A stretch of 64,000 nt of DNA, taken from assembly GCA_014872805.1 (NCBI GenBank), contig WKFN01000005.1, forward strand, positions 62,001-126,000, read 5' to 3'. A model generated the notes under the pieces. That model searched no databases, was not told the origin of the DNA, and was given only the letters and a program-made list of their open reading frames with translations. Shown here piece after piece: positions 34,586 to 44,500 of the stretch; the first letter of the stretch is position 1, and every line of letters begins with the position of its first letter. Made by a program: the position numbers and the translations under genes. The stretch comes from Opacimonas sp014872805 (lineage in GTDB: Bacteria; Pseudomonadota; Gammaproteobacteria; Enterobacterales; Alteromonadaceae).

Positions 34586-36958
34586 ATGAAACTAAACACC
34601 ATAATAAGTGGCGCGTTGTTCGCGCTGCTTGGCTTCTCGACCCAAGCTCAAGTCACATCACACGTGCATAACGACGCAACATTGATTGTGCAAACTGAGC
34701 AATACCCGATACACATTACTCAGCTCAATACGGGTGTATTTGAAATCGTGGTTGAGAATGAACAAAATATGCTGCCATCGTTTGCATTACCAGACAATCA
34801 CACGCCTAAGACTGCTGAATTAATCCAGTCTACAGATACACTCATGTTTGGTAGGGATGGATATACAGTACACGTAGATAAAGCCACCACCCGTTTATCT
34901 TTTGTTAAAGACAATGAAGTCTTGGTTGCAGAAGAAGTTGGCGCGTTTGTTTATCCCAATATGCGTGGCTTTCGTTTTGCGATTGATGAAGGTGAAGCCT
35001 TTTACGGTGGTGGACAACGTGTGTTAGGCATGGATCGTCGTGGCCACAAAATGCCATTATACAACCGTGCGCATTATGGCTACACGACCGAATCCAACCA
35101 GATGTACTATTCGCTGCCAGCAGTCATGTCTGACCAAAACTATGCGATTTTGTTTGATAATAGTGCGAGTGGTGAGCTGGATATTGGTGCTGACGAGTCC
35201 AATATTTTAGAATTTACCGCGCAAGCAGGGCGTATGGCGTATATCGTGGTTATGGCAGAAGATACTGCGCGATTATCACAAAAAGTTACGCAAACCACTG
35301 GCCTGCAGCCTGTCCCAGCGCGCTGGAGCATGGGGAACTTTGCCTCGCGCTTTGGCTATCGCAGCCAAACACAGACGCTTGAAACCGCGCAGAAGTTTCG
35401 CGATTTGGCTGTACCTTTAGACGCAATCGTACTGGATCTGTACTGGTTTGGCCCCGAGATGAAAGGGAACATGGGTAACTTAGATTGGGATCGCACTGCA
35501 TGGCCTGAGCCTGATCAAATGATTGCACAGCTTGCTCAAGATAATGTCAAAACAGTATTGATCACTGAGCCATTTATATTAACGACCTCTAAGCAGTGGG
35601 ACAACGCGGTCAATAACAACGCATTAGCCATGGGATTAAATAAACAGCCAAAGCGTTTTGATTTTTTCTTTGGCAATACCGGGTTGGTCGATGTCTTTAG
35701 CCCTGAGGGCACACAGTGGTTTAATCAATTTTATCAAACTCTTGCCGACCAAGGCGTAGCCGGTTGGTGGGGGGATTTGGGCGAGCCTGAAGTTCACCCA
35801 AGTGATTCACTGCATCAGCTTAATGGCGTCACGCGCACTGCTGACGAACTACACAATGTCTATGGTCATCAATGGGCTAAGAACGTTTATGAGCTATCGC
35901 GCCAACACCAGCCAGACCAGCGCCCATTCATTATGATGCGTGCAGGGTTTCTTGGCTCACAGCGTTTTGGCATGGTGCCGTGGACGGGCGACGTTTCACG
36001 TAGTTGGGGCGGATTGCAGTCACAAGTAGAACTCTCATTACAAATGTCGGTGTTTGGTCTTGCTTACATTCACTCTGATGTGGGCGGATTTGCCGGTGGT
36101 GAGGTGTTCGATCCTGAACTTTATATTCGCTGGACACAACATGGGGCGTTTAGCCCTGTATTTCGTCCGCATGCGCAAGAAAATATTGCACCAGAGCCAG
36201 TGTTCCATCCAGGCCCTGCGTTAGACATTGCAAGGGACTATATTCAGCTCCGCTATTCTTTGATGCCGTATATTTATTCCATGGCACTAGAGAACAGTTT
36301 GACCGGCATGCCATTGATGCGTCCGCTGAGTTTTTATCACAAAGATGCCTTTGCCCGCAGTGCTGATAGTTACTATTTTGGTAAGTCGTTCTTGGTGACG
36401 CCAGTGACAGAGTCTGGGGTGACTGAAATCGCACTCAACCTTCCGGACGGCGTATGGTTTGATTATTGGAGCAAAGCCAAACGCGAAGGGGGGCAAGAGG
36501 TCTTGGTGGATGCGCCATTAGCGCAGATGCCGGTGCATGTTCAAGCGGGCAGTTTTGTCCCAATGTTAGCTAAGGCACCCATGCACTTAGATGACTATTC
36601 CAGCCAAGACATCGTGATTGAATACTATGCTGATAACAGTGTGCAAAGTGCTATTAGCACTTGGTATGAAGACGATGGGATTACGCCTGACAGCATGAGT
36701 AACGCACAGTATCAACGTGTTGTGATGAGCGCTGAGCAACGCTCAAATACGTTATCATTACGCTATGATGTCGTCGGAACTTATTTTACCGCACCCGCTC
36801 AGCGTAAGGTTGAGCAAGTGATCTATGGCTTGCCAAAGCCAACCCAAGTTTCAGTCGATGGACAGGTGTTATCATCCTCTCAGTGGCGCTATACCAATGG
36901 AACCTTAAACTTTACTTTGTCACTCAAAACGGCAGCAAGCGTGTTGGTTGCTTTTTGA
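34586..36958 (+). CDS. Secreted GH31 alpha-glucosidase or alpha-glucosyltransferase
   Basis: 790 residues from ATG 34586, one base after the GH13 stop. A signal peptide ends at SFTQA-like sequence (LLGFSTQAQ). GH31 signatures: WWGDLGEPEVHPSD with nucleophile D397, WTGDVSRSWGGL with acid/base D469, and SDVGGFAGG. The form GDLGEPE resembles the Cellvibrio 4-alpha-glucosyltransferase group, so transglucosylation is possible; hydrolysis of alpha-glucosides is the other option. Coupling with the GH13 lipoprotein suggests one two-step alpha-glucan system. Confidence 0.85.
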   Translation: MKLNTIISGALFALLGFSTQAQVTSHVHNDATLIVQTEQYPIHITQLNTGVFEIVVENEQNMLPSFALPDNHTPKTAELIQSTDTLMFGRDGYTVHVDKATTRLSFVKDNEVLVAEEVGAFVYPNMRGFRFAIDEGEAFYGGGQRVLGMDRRGHKMPLYNRAHYGYTTESNQMYYSLPAVMSDQNYAILFDNSASGELDIGADESNILEFTAQAGRMAYIVVMAEDTARLSQKVTQTTGLQPVPARWSMGNFASRFGYRSQTQTLETAQKFRDLAVPLDAIVLDLYWFGPEMKGNMGNLDWDRTAWPEPDQMIAQLAQDNVKTVLITEPFILTTSKQWDNAVNNNALAMGLNKQPKRFDFFFGNTGLVDVFSPEGTQWFNQFYQTLADQGVAGWWGDLGEPEVHPSDSLHQLNGVTRTADELHNVYGHQWAKNVYELSRQHQPDQRPFIMMRAGFLGSQRFGMVPWTGDVSRSWGGLQSQVELSLQMSVFGLAYIHSDVGGFAGGEVFDPELYIRWTQHGAFSPVFRPHAQENIAPEPVFHPGPALDIARDYIQLRYSLMPYIYSMALENSLTGMPLMRPLSFYHKDAFARSADSYYFGKSFLVTPVTESGVTEIALNLPDGVWFDYWSKAKREGGQEVLVDAPLAQMPVHVQAGSFVPMLAKAPMHLDDYSSQDIVIEYYADNSVQSAISTWYEDDGITPDSMSNAQYQRVVMSAEQRSNTLSLRYDVVGTYFTAPAQRKVEQVIYGLPKPTQVSVDGQVLSSSQWRYTNGTLNFTLSLKTAASVLVAF

Positions 36959-36968
36959 ACTATAATCT

Positions 36969-37028
36969 GGCGCTTCTTCATAATTTACGCTTAATACAAA
37001 ATAAGCTGTTTATTCATCGAGAAGCGCC
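36969..37028. terminator. Inverted repeat between convergent GH31 and receiver genes
   Basis: GGCGCTTCT (36969-36977) and AGAAGCGCC (37020-37028) are exact inverted repeats. An inner GCTTA/TAAGC hairpin lies at 36989-37006. The distal arm lies within the last codons of the - strand gene. A bidirectional termination structure is likely but lacks a strong T-run. Confidence 0.35.
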
Positions 37029-37573
37029 GAAATGGTTTTTACTAACACTTGGTTCTTAAAAGGTTTTTGGATAATGGCATCTGCTCCATCTATGAGTGCT
37101 GTGTGTAAGTGCTGATTTGCTGAGCCTGACACAACAATTATTTTTATGTGAGCAAATTTAGCTTGCTCACGAGTAAATTTGAGTATGTCTAAGCCATTTA
37201 TACCTGGCATATTGACATCCACCGTCATGACCATAGGTCGATGTTCATGTAATAGTCTGCCCGCTTGAAAACCATCTGCTGCCAAAATGGGCTCCCAATT
37301 AGATTGACGAATAATTCGGCCAATACTCTTTAACATTTCTACATCATCTTCAATGACGAGAATTTGGGGTTTTTGCAAAACCATTTCCATTTCTTTTGGA
37401 GACGGCATGGCATGTTCTTCACAAAATTGAGCGAAATCGTTGATGCTGACTCGATTATTCCCTCTACCAGGTAACTTATGTGCTTTTAATACCCCTTTGT
37501 TAATATATCTTTGAATCGTTCTCGGGGTTAATGATAGTCGTTCAGCTATTTGTCCAGTCGATAAGTATTCCAT
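37010..37573 (-). CDS. Excisionase-type HTH fused to a receiver domain
   Basis: The 187-residue protein has an N-terminal MerR/excisionase-like helix-turn-helix (YLSTGQIAERLSLTPRTIQR, residues 3-22, then PGRGNNRVSINDF). A receiver domain follows at about 70-187, with acidic pair EDD, phospho-acceptor Asp in MTVDVNMPG and Lys in IIQKPF. DNA-binding ahead of the receiver is the reverse of common response regulators. No histidine kinase is adjacent. It diverges from a barrel-EAL operon over 86 bp and may control it. Confidence 0.8.
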   Translation of the reverse strand: MEYLSTGQIAERLSLTPRTIQRYINKGVLKAHKLPGRGNNRVSINDFAQFCEEHAMPSPKEMEMVLQKPQILVIEDDVEMLKSIGRIIRQSNWEPILAADGFQAGRLLHEHRPMVMTVDVNMPGINGLDILKFTREQAKFAHIKIIVVSGSANQHLHTALIDGADAIIQKPFKNQVLVKTISALLDE

Positions 37574-37632
37574 ATATGAATCCTTTTATTTAGAATGTAA
37601 TAACTTCAAAAAGTCGATTAACAGACGAAATA

Positions 37633-37645
37633 ACAGTGTTACTGT
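37633..37645. promoter_or_regulatory. Dyad in the divergent promoter of the HTH-receiver and barrel genes
   Basis: ACAGT-GTT-ACTGT is a perfect dyad located 15 bp before the barrel-protein start. It is a candidate operator for the neighbouring HTH-receiver protein. Short dyads arise by chance, so the support is weak. Confidence 0.25.
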
Positions 37646-37659
37646 AAACAAGGAATGTT

Positions 37660-38721
37660 ATGAAAACAGCGTATTTGTTGAAAAGCTTGATCCTAAATGC
37701 ATTTTGCCTGTTTTTTTCTTTATCGGCATTGGCTGGTAATAATGAAACGATAAATGCGACAAATACGAATAAATGGACACCTCAAGTGCAAGGTCTTGTG
37801 TTGTTTCGCTATGAGGATGAGCGTTTTTCCTTCCGCAACGACCGCTCTCGCTTGCGTTTTATTGGACATCTTGGCATTGCGTTGAGTAATGAACAGTGGT
37901 CTTTTCAGTCTCGACTCACAACCGGGTTGCGTGATAAACAAAATGTCCCTGCGATTACACTTGTGCATTTTTCTGAGCAACCACAGCCGGATTCAGACAT
38001 TTATGTTGACCGTCTCTTTATTCGCTATCACACTTCCCAATGGGGCGCGGTTTCTTTGGGTAAGCAGCCTTGGCCTTTAAAAAATGCAACCGATGCTTTT
38101 TGGGATCGCCAGTTGCACCCCATTGGGGTAACTTGGCAGGGGACATCAATGCCGCTTACTTTGAGTTACCTAAAGCCATTAGATGGCGCAAGCAGTACGG
38201 TAGGTGAAATGTTTCTCGCTCAGGCGCATTTAACAGGGCAATTTTTACCGGATCTTGCTTGGCAGCTTCACCCTTGGTTTGTCTCTTATCATGGCGCACA
38301 GGCTGAATATGCGACTCGAGATACATTAATTGACCACATGTCTTGGCGCCTTTCTTCATGGTTAACTTTCAAAAACTTCCGATTGGGACTAGACTTAGGT
38401 AAGAATACAGATGCCCCCAAAGAAGATGTTGGCGATTTGAGTTGGGCGATTCAGCTTACCCATGGTGAGTTGGAACACGTGGGTAATACGCAATGGCATG
38501 TTCGAGTTTTACAAACAGAGCGTTATGGCGTTATTACTGAATTTGCTCAAAACGCCGTTGCAGGTTTCTCTACCTCAAACATTAAAGGTTTTGATGTTCG
38601 CTACCGATATAGAATTAATCCAATAGTTTGGATTGGTACTCGGTATAGCGATATAAAAACAATCAATCAGCCTGTCAAAGAAGGTCAACGACTCCGCATT
38701 GAATTAGGTCTCACACTATAA
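37660..38721 (+). CDS. Outer-membrane beta-barrel (porin-like) protein
   Basis: The 353-residue protein has a signal peptide (LFFSLSALA). It shows alternating hydrophobic strands typical of barrels: QGLVLFRYEDERFSF, WSFQSRLTTGLRD, YVDRLFIRYHTSQWGAVSLG. The C-terminal strand (LRIELGLTL) ends in Leu rather than Phe. The KQPWPLKNATDAFWDRQ segment resembles porins that line the pore with charged residues. The exact family is uncertain. A c-di-GMP phosphodiesterase gene follows 9 bp later, so the pair is likely an operon. Confidence 0.65.
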   Translation: MKTAYLLKSLILNAFCLFFSLSALAGNNETINATNTNKWTPQVQGLVLFRYEDERFSFRNDRSRLRFIGHLGIALSNEQWSFQSRLTTGLRDKQNVPAITLVHFSEQPQPDSDIYVDRLFIRYHTSQWGAVSLGKQPWPLKNATDAFWDRQLHPIGVTWQGTSMPLTLSYLKPLDGASSTVGEMFLAQAHLTGQFLPDLAWQLHPWFVSYHGAQAEYATRDTLIDHMSWRLSSWLTFKNFRLGLDLGKNTDAPKEDVGDLSWAIQLTHGELEHVGNTQWHVRVLQTERYGVITEFAQNAVAGFSTSNIKGFDVRYRYRINPIVWIGTRYSDIKTINQPVKEGQRLRIELGLTL

Positions 38722-38730
38722 GCGAATAGT

Positions 38731-40395
38731 ATGAATACAAAAAAAGCCTCCATCTTAGTGGTTGACGATGAAATGAATATTTTAAAGTCAATGCGCCGAT
38801 TGTTTCGTAACAACGGATACGATGTACACACTGCAGAGTCTGGAGCAGAAGCCTTAAACATACTGGATAAACAGTCAAATATTCAACTAGTGCTATCCGA
38901 TTTCAGAATGCCCCAAATGAATGGAGGCGAGTTACTATCGGAGATCAAACTTCGTCACCCACACATCGTCAGCATGATTATCTCTGGTTACACTGACTTT
39001 AATTCAGCGTTGACTGTATTGAACAATGGCACAGCCTTCAAATTTTTAACGAAGCCTTGGGATAATCAGAACCTGCTGGCCGAAATGGACGAAGCTTTAG
39101 CCCATGCCAAAGCACGTGAGGCAGAAAGTAATTTATTAATGGATACAAACTGTCTAAAAGCTCAAAACGCGTTTCAAGCTGCCGTAGAAGAATGTCAACT
39201 TGGTCATGATAACCATTGTGCAATGTATTTTACGATTGAAAACGCTTTAGATCTAAAACGGAACGGCTGTGCGCTTGATTCAATACTCGTTTCACTAGCT
39301 CATGAAATTCAGAGCTTTTGTCATATTCCTGTTCGCTTTTTTCAACCTAATGATTCAGAAATTCTCGCCTTGGTTCCATGGCCAGACAACGAAACAATAG
39401 CCACTAAAATGCCGCAACTCATTCGTACTATTTGTGATTCGCAATGGATTTTAGAAAACGAACTAGTCATCGATTTGGCCTCGAGCTATTTTGCCACAAA
39501 TGATTTGAATGTTGCCCAAAATTATCTATATGAAACGTTAAAAGAAGCTAGAGTTTTATTGCGTTCTCAAGAAGAGTATGTGGCGATCACCGAGCAATAC
39601 ATCCAAGCCAAAAAGCGCCAGCTAACGATCAAATCGGATGTTGCGAAAGCCCTAAATAGTAATCAGTTTAGTTTGATGTATCAGCCCAAAGTGACTATGT
39701 CAAACGGTTTAATTCAAAGTGCGGAAGTGTTACTGCGCTGGAAACACGAAAAATTAGGCTGGATTTCTCCTATTGAATTTATTGAAATTGCGGAAAATGA
39801 TGGGCAAATCATCGGCATCGGTGATTGGGTACTCAAACACGGGATCGCCCAGTTGTCGCGATTGGTGCGTATGAGTCACCATTTTGAACGCTTATCAATC
39901 AACGTATCGGTTAATCAATTAACCAATCTAAATATCATTAATACGATTAAACAGCATCTGGCAGAATATCAAGTGGATGCGTCGAAACTCGTAATTGAAG
40001 TAACGGAAACGAGTTTGATTAAAAACCTAACATTGATCAGTAAAACACTGAATGGGTTAAAACAGCTTGGTGTCAAAATTGCCATTGATGATTTTGGGGT
40101 GGGGTATTCTTCATTTGCTTATTTAAGCAAATTACCGATTGATATACTTAAGATTGACCGAGCGTTAATTGATGATATTGAATACAATACGGATACGCAA
40201 ATTCTCATTAGTAACTTAGTACAAACCTGCCATGAATTGAATATTGAAGTGGTTGCTGAGGGAATTGAAACCCAGTCTGTGCTAGAAAAAGTCAATGTGA
40301 CAAAGTGCGATTACGTGCAAGGAAATTTTTACTCAGCTCCTGTCCAACTTAAAGAAATAGAGCATATGTTGGTTGCTCAACCCTTTCGTCAGTAA
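38731..40395 (+). CDS. Receiver-EAL protein, probable c-di-GMP phosphodiesterase
   Basis: The 554-residue protein has a receiver domain at 1-125 (VVDDEMN; phospho-Asp in VLSDFRMP; Lys in FLTKPWD). A linker of about 190 residues with no motif I recognise follows, then an EAL domain at about 310-550. The signature reads EVL (SAEVLLRW) instead of EAL. Other catalytic parts are kept: NVSVNQL, EVTET, DDFG, KIDRAL, AEGIET and QG. Activity is therefore plausible. It shares an operon with the barrel protein, and the HTH-receiver gene diverges from them. Confidence 0.83.
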   Translation: MNTKKASILVVDDEMNILKSMRRLFRNNGYDVHTAESGAEALNILDKQSNIQLVLSDFRMPQMNGGELLSEIKLRHPHIVSMIISGYTDFNSALTVLNNGTAFKFLTKPWDNQNLLAEMDEALAHAKAREAESNLLMDTNCLKAQNAFQAAVEECQLGHDNHCAMYFTIENALDLKRNGCALDSILVSLAHEIQSFCHIPVRFFQPNDSEILALVPWPDNETIATKMPQLIRTICDSQWILENELVIDLASSYFATNDLNVAQNYLYETLKEARVLLRSQEEYVAITEQYIQAKKRQLTIKSDVAKALNSNQFSLMYQPKVTMSNGLIQSAEVLLRWKHEKLGWISPIEFIEIAENDGQIIGIGDWVLKHGIAQLSRLVRMSHHFERLSINVSVNQLTNLNIINTIKQHLAEYQVDASKLVIEVTETSLIKNLTLISKTLNGLKQLGVKIAIDDFGVGYSSFAYLSKLPIDILKIDRALIDDIEYNTDTQILISNLVQTCHELNIEVVAEGIETQSVLEKVNVTKCDYVQGNFYSAPVQLKEIEHMLVAQPFRQ

Positions 40396-40546
40396 ACGCA
40401 AGCCTTTTCATAAAAGTACATGGTCGAACTATATTTTTGAGATCGTCGTTAAACCGAATTGTTGCACATGATCTTCTCCCCAAAATATTTGCCTTCCCAT
40501 ACAGATCCTTTAAACTTATCGACCAATTCATTGAGTTGAGGTCTGT

Positions 40547-41566
40547 ATGTTTACCAAAAGTGTTCTATCCAGTGTTTTTGCTCTTTTACTGTTTTCCAGT
40601 TGCTTGAGTTGGGCAAATCAAATTGAAACCAGTAAGCAGGGGCCAATTGCCATCGCATTACACGGTGGAGCCGGAACATTATCTCCTCAACAATTCACAC
40701 CTGAACTGAAAGCGCAATATTATGCGAAACTCTCAGAGGCATTAGAAGTAGGTTATCGAATCTTGCAAACAGGTGCTGATGGACAAGACGCCGTGGTTGC
40801 CGCCATTATGATTTTGGAGAATTCTCCTTTATTCAATGCCGGCGTTGGCGCGGTGTATACATTTAATGCTGAGCACGAATTAGACGCCTCAATCATGCAT
40901 GGTAAAACCAGAGAAGCTGGGGCAATAGCCGGTGTGAAACACATCAAAAATCCAATTTTGGCAGCGCAAGCGGTCATGAATCATTCGGTGCATGTCATGC
41001 TCAGTGGTGATGGTGCGGAAACGTTTGCTGAACAATTTGCGATTGAACGCGTAGACAACACCCATTTTAATACTCAGCGTCGTTTGCAATCTTTGCACAA
41101 AGCCAAAGCACGTATCAAGCGACAAGCTTCGCTGAATTATCAACACCCAGAAAAATTTGGTACCGTAGGAGTGGTTGTGCTCGATCAATTAGGTAATTTA
41201 GTGGCAGGCACCTCGACCGGTGGTATGACTGCGAAGCGTTTTGGGCGCATTGGGGATTCTCCAATCATCGGCGCAGGAACCTTTGCTGATAATGCTTCAT
41301 GTGCCGTTTCAGCGACAGGGCACGGTGAGTATTTTATTCGTTATCAAGTCGCCAGTGATATTTGTAAGCGCATGACTTATCAAAATCTTTCCTTAGCGGA
41401 AGCGGCCGATGAGGTCATTAATCGAGTGTTAGTTGACGCTGGGGGTGACGGTGGAATCGTGGCGGTAGATGCTCAAGGTAATGTGGCAATGCCGTTTAAT
41501 ACCACAGGTATGTATCGCGCCAGTATTGATGCAAATGGTGTTAAAACAGTAGCGATTTTTGAGTAA
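40547..41566 (+). CDS. iaaA: Isoaspartyl peptidase/L-asparaginase (Ntn-hydrolase)
   Basis: The 339-residue protein has a signal peptide (VFALLLFSSCLSWA), so it is periplasmic. The precursor self-cleaves before Thr206 in KFGTVGVVV, which becomes the nucleophile. Other family motifs are ALHGGAGTL, GVGAVYTFNAEHELDASIM and GTSTGGMTAKRFGRIGDSPI. It hydrolyses beta-aspartyl dipeptides and asparagine. It precedes hrpA with a 9-bp gap, but the two functions seem unrelated. Confidence 0.88.
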   Translation: MFTKSVLSSVFALLLFSSCLSWANQIETSKQGPIAIALHGGAGTLSPQQFTPELKAQYYAKLSEALEVGYRILQTGADGQDAVVAAIMILENSPLFNAGVGAVYTFNAEHELDASIMHGKTREAGAIAGVKHIKNPILAAQAVMNHSVHVMLSGDGAETFAEQFAIERVDNTHFNTQRRLQSLHKAKARIKRQASLNYQHPEKFGTVGVVVLDQLGNLVAGTSTGGMTAKRFGRIGDSPIIGAGTFADNASCAVSATGHGEYFIRYQVASDICKRMTYQNLSLAEAADEVINRVLVDAGGDGGIVAVDAQGNVAMPFNTTGMYRASIDANGVKTVAIFE

Positions 41567-41575
41567 TTGACACAG

Positions 41576-44500
41576 ATGGCATTGACTCCAGAGCAACAGG
41601 CTCAACGACAATCACAGATTCCCAAAATAACGTATCCAGATTTACCGGTTGCGCTTAAAAAAGACGAAATCAAAGAAGCGCTTGCCAAGCATCAAGTGAT
41701 CATTGTGGCGGGGGAGACCGGGTCAGGAAAAACCACACAGCTACCCAAAATCTGTTTGGAACTTGGCCGCGGGGTTGCAGGTATCATTGCGCATACTCAA
41801 CCTCGTCGCTTAGCGGCTCGCTCAGTCGCAGACCGCATTGCTTCAGAATTAGGTGTTGCTGTGGGTGGGGTCGTTGGATGTAAAATTCGCTTTAGTGATC
41901 GTTCGGCGGACAACACCCTAGTTAAGCTGATGACAGATGGGATATTACTCGCTGAGATCCAACACGACAAACTCTTGTCTCGCTATGACACTATCATCAT
42001 TGACGAAGCCCACGAACGCTCATTAAATATCGATTTCTTGTTGGGCTATCTCAAACAGCTATTACCTCGCCGTCCTGAGTTAAAGGTGATAATTACCTCA
42101 GCGACCATCGATCCTGAACGGTTTTCTAAGCATTTTAATGATGCCCCAATGGTCACTGTTTCTGGGCGTACTTATCCAGTTGAAATTCGCTATCAACCAC
42201 TGTTTGATGAACACTCTGATGGTGACGGCGATCTCGCAACGGGCTTAGTCGACGCTGTGAATGTCTTGCGCCGTGAACCTTTGGGTGACATATTGATATT
42301 TTTGAGTGGTGAGCGCGAAATCCGAGAAATTGAAACCACCCTTAACAAACAAAAATGGCGTAACACCGAAGTCATACCGTTATACGCTCGATTAGCCGCC
42401 AGCGAGCAAAACAAAATCTTTGCTCCACATACAGGGCAACGCATTATCCTTGCCACTAATGTGGCCGAGACCTCTTTGACGGTACCGGGTATTCGCTATG
42501 TAATCGATCCTGGTTATGCGCGAATATCGCGTTATAGTTATCGTACCAAAGTGCAACGTTTGCCGATTGAAGCGATTTCACAAGCGTCAGCGCAACAGCG
42601 AGCGGGTCGTTGTGGTCGTGTCGCAGATGGGATCTGTATTCGCTTGTATAGCGAAGAAGATTTTGTTACCCGGCCAGAATTTACCGATCCTGAGATCTTA
42701 AGAACCAACCTTGCTTCGGTCATCTTGCAAATGCTCGGGCTTGGTTTGGGGGATATTCAATCTTTTCCATTTGTGCAAGCGCCCGATCAGCGCTTTATCA
42801 ATGATGGCATGCGTCTGTTAGAAGAGTTAAACGCAATCGTCAAACACAAGCGAACACTCTCACTCACGCCTTTGGGCAAACAATTAGCGAAATTGCCCGT
42901 CGACCCTCGCTATGCACGCATGGTGGTGGCCGCCAAAAACTCACCAGCGCTACCTGTTGTCAGTATCATTGTTGCCGGTTTAAGTATTCAAGATCCCCGT
43001 GAAAGGCCTTTGGATAAGCAACAACAAGCTGATGAAATGCATCGCGAGTTTGCGGATGATGATTCTGATTTTATTACGTTATATAACATCTATCAGGCTT
43101 TCATTGAGGCCAAAGCCAATCTCAATAACTCACAGTTGCGCAAATGGTGCAAAAAGCACTTCCTACATTATTTGAGGATGCGTGAGTGGCAGGATATTAT
43201 TTTCCAAATCCAGCAAGTCGCAAAGCAGCTCAAATTTTTACCCACAGGCGAGCAAGAGCCCGATTATCGAGATATCCATTGTGCTTTGGCTTCTGGGTTA
43301 CTTTCGCATGTTGCGATGCATGATAAAGACCGAGATTTTATCGGGGCTCGCAATGCTAAGCTCATGATCTTTCCAGGCTCCCCATTAGCTAAAAAGCGTC
43401 CAAAATGGATGATGGCAGCGGAACTCGTTGAAACTTCCCGCTTATTCGCGCGATATGTTGCGAGAATTGAACCTCATTGGTTAGAGCCACTGGCTGGACA
43501 CCTCAGCAAAAGCCATTTATCAGAGCCGTATTGGTCAGCCAAGAAGGGAGCGGCGATGGCGCTTGAAAAAGTCACGCTGTTTGGACTCCCTATTGTGGCG
43601 CAACGTCGCATCGTGATCAGTCAACGCGAGCCACAGATTGCACGAGAATTATTGATCCGTGAAGCGTTGGTCAATGGCTTCACCCGCATGAAGTATGAGT
43701 TCTTACAACACAATCAAGCGCAAGTTGATGTGGTGGTTGAATCAGAACAAAAAACCCGCCGACGTGATTTGCTCGTCAGTGAAGACGTGTTAGTCGATTT
43801 TTACCAAGAGCGGATCCCAGAGCACGTTGTATCCGAAGCGAGTCTGCGCAAATGGCTGCAGAAACTCTCCGATACGAGTATGCTCAAATTTGACGCTACC
43901 ATGCTGTGGCACAATGAAATTGGGTCAAATGCGTTGCTCGCTTATCCAGACACATGGCAACAAGGTGCTTTGACCTTGCCCTTAACGTATGTGTTTTCGC
44001 CCAATAGTGAAGATGATGGTGTGACTGTCCATATTCCACTGGCTTTGCTTAATCAAGTCACTCCAAACGGCTTTGAGTGGCTGGTACCAGGATGTCGTCA
44101 TGAGTTATTAGTGACCTTGATTAAAAGCCTTCCCAAACGGTTACGCCGCAATTTTGTTCCGGTTCCGCATTATGCGGATGCGTGTTTAGCAGCCCTAGAC
44201 CCTACGGATGAAGAGGGTAATTATCACGCACTGTTACCCGCATTAGCGGATAAATTGGGCAAAATGAGTGGTATGCGATTTGATGTTGAACAGTGGGACG
44301 ATATTGCTTTACCAGAACACTTGCAGATGCGTTATGCGGTGGTTGATGACAAGGGTAAAGTAATTCGTGCAGGGCGCGATTTACTTGAGTTAAAAGACGC
44401 TCTCAAAGAACGCATTCAGGCGTCTTTAGAGCAAGTTGCTACGCCCGAATTAGAACAATCTGGGTTAGTCGAATGGAATTTTGTTGACTTACCTGAGACG

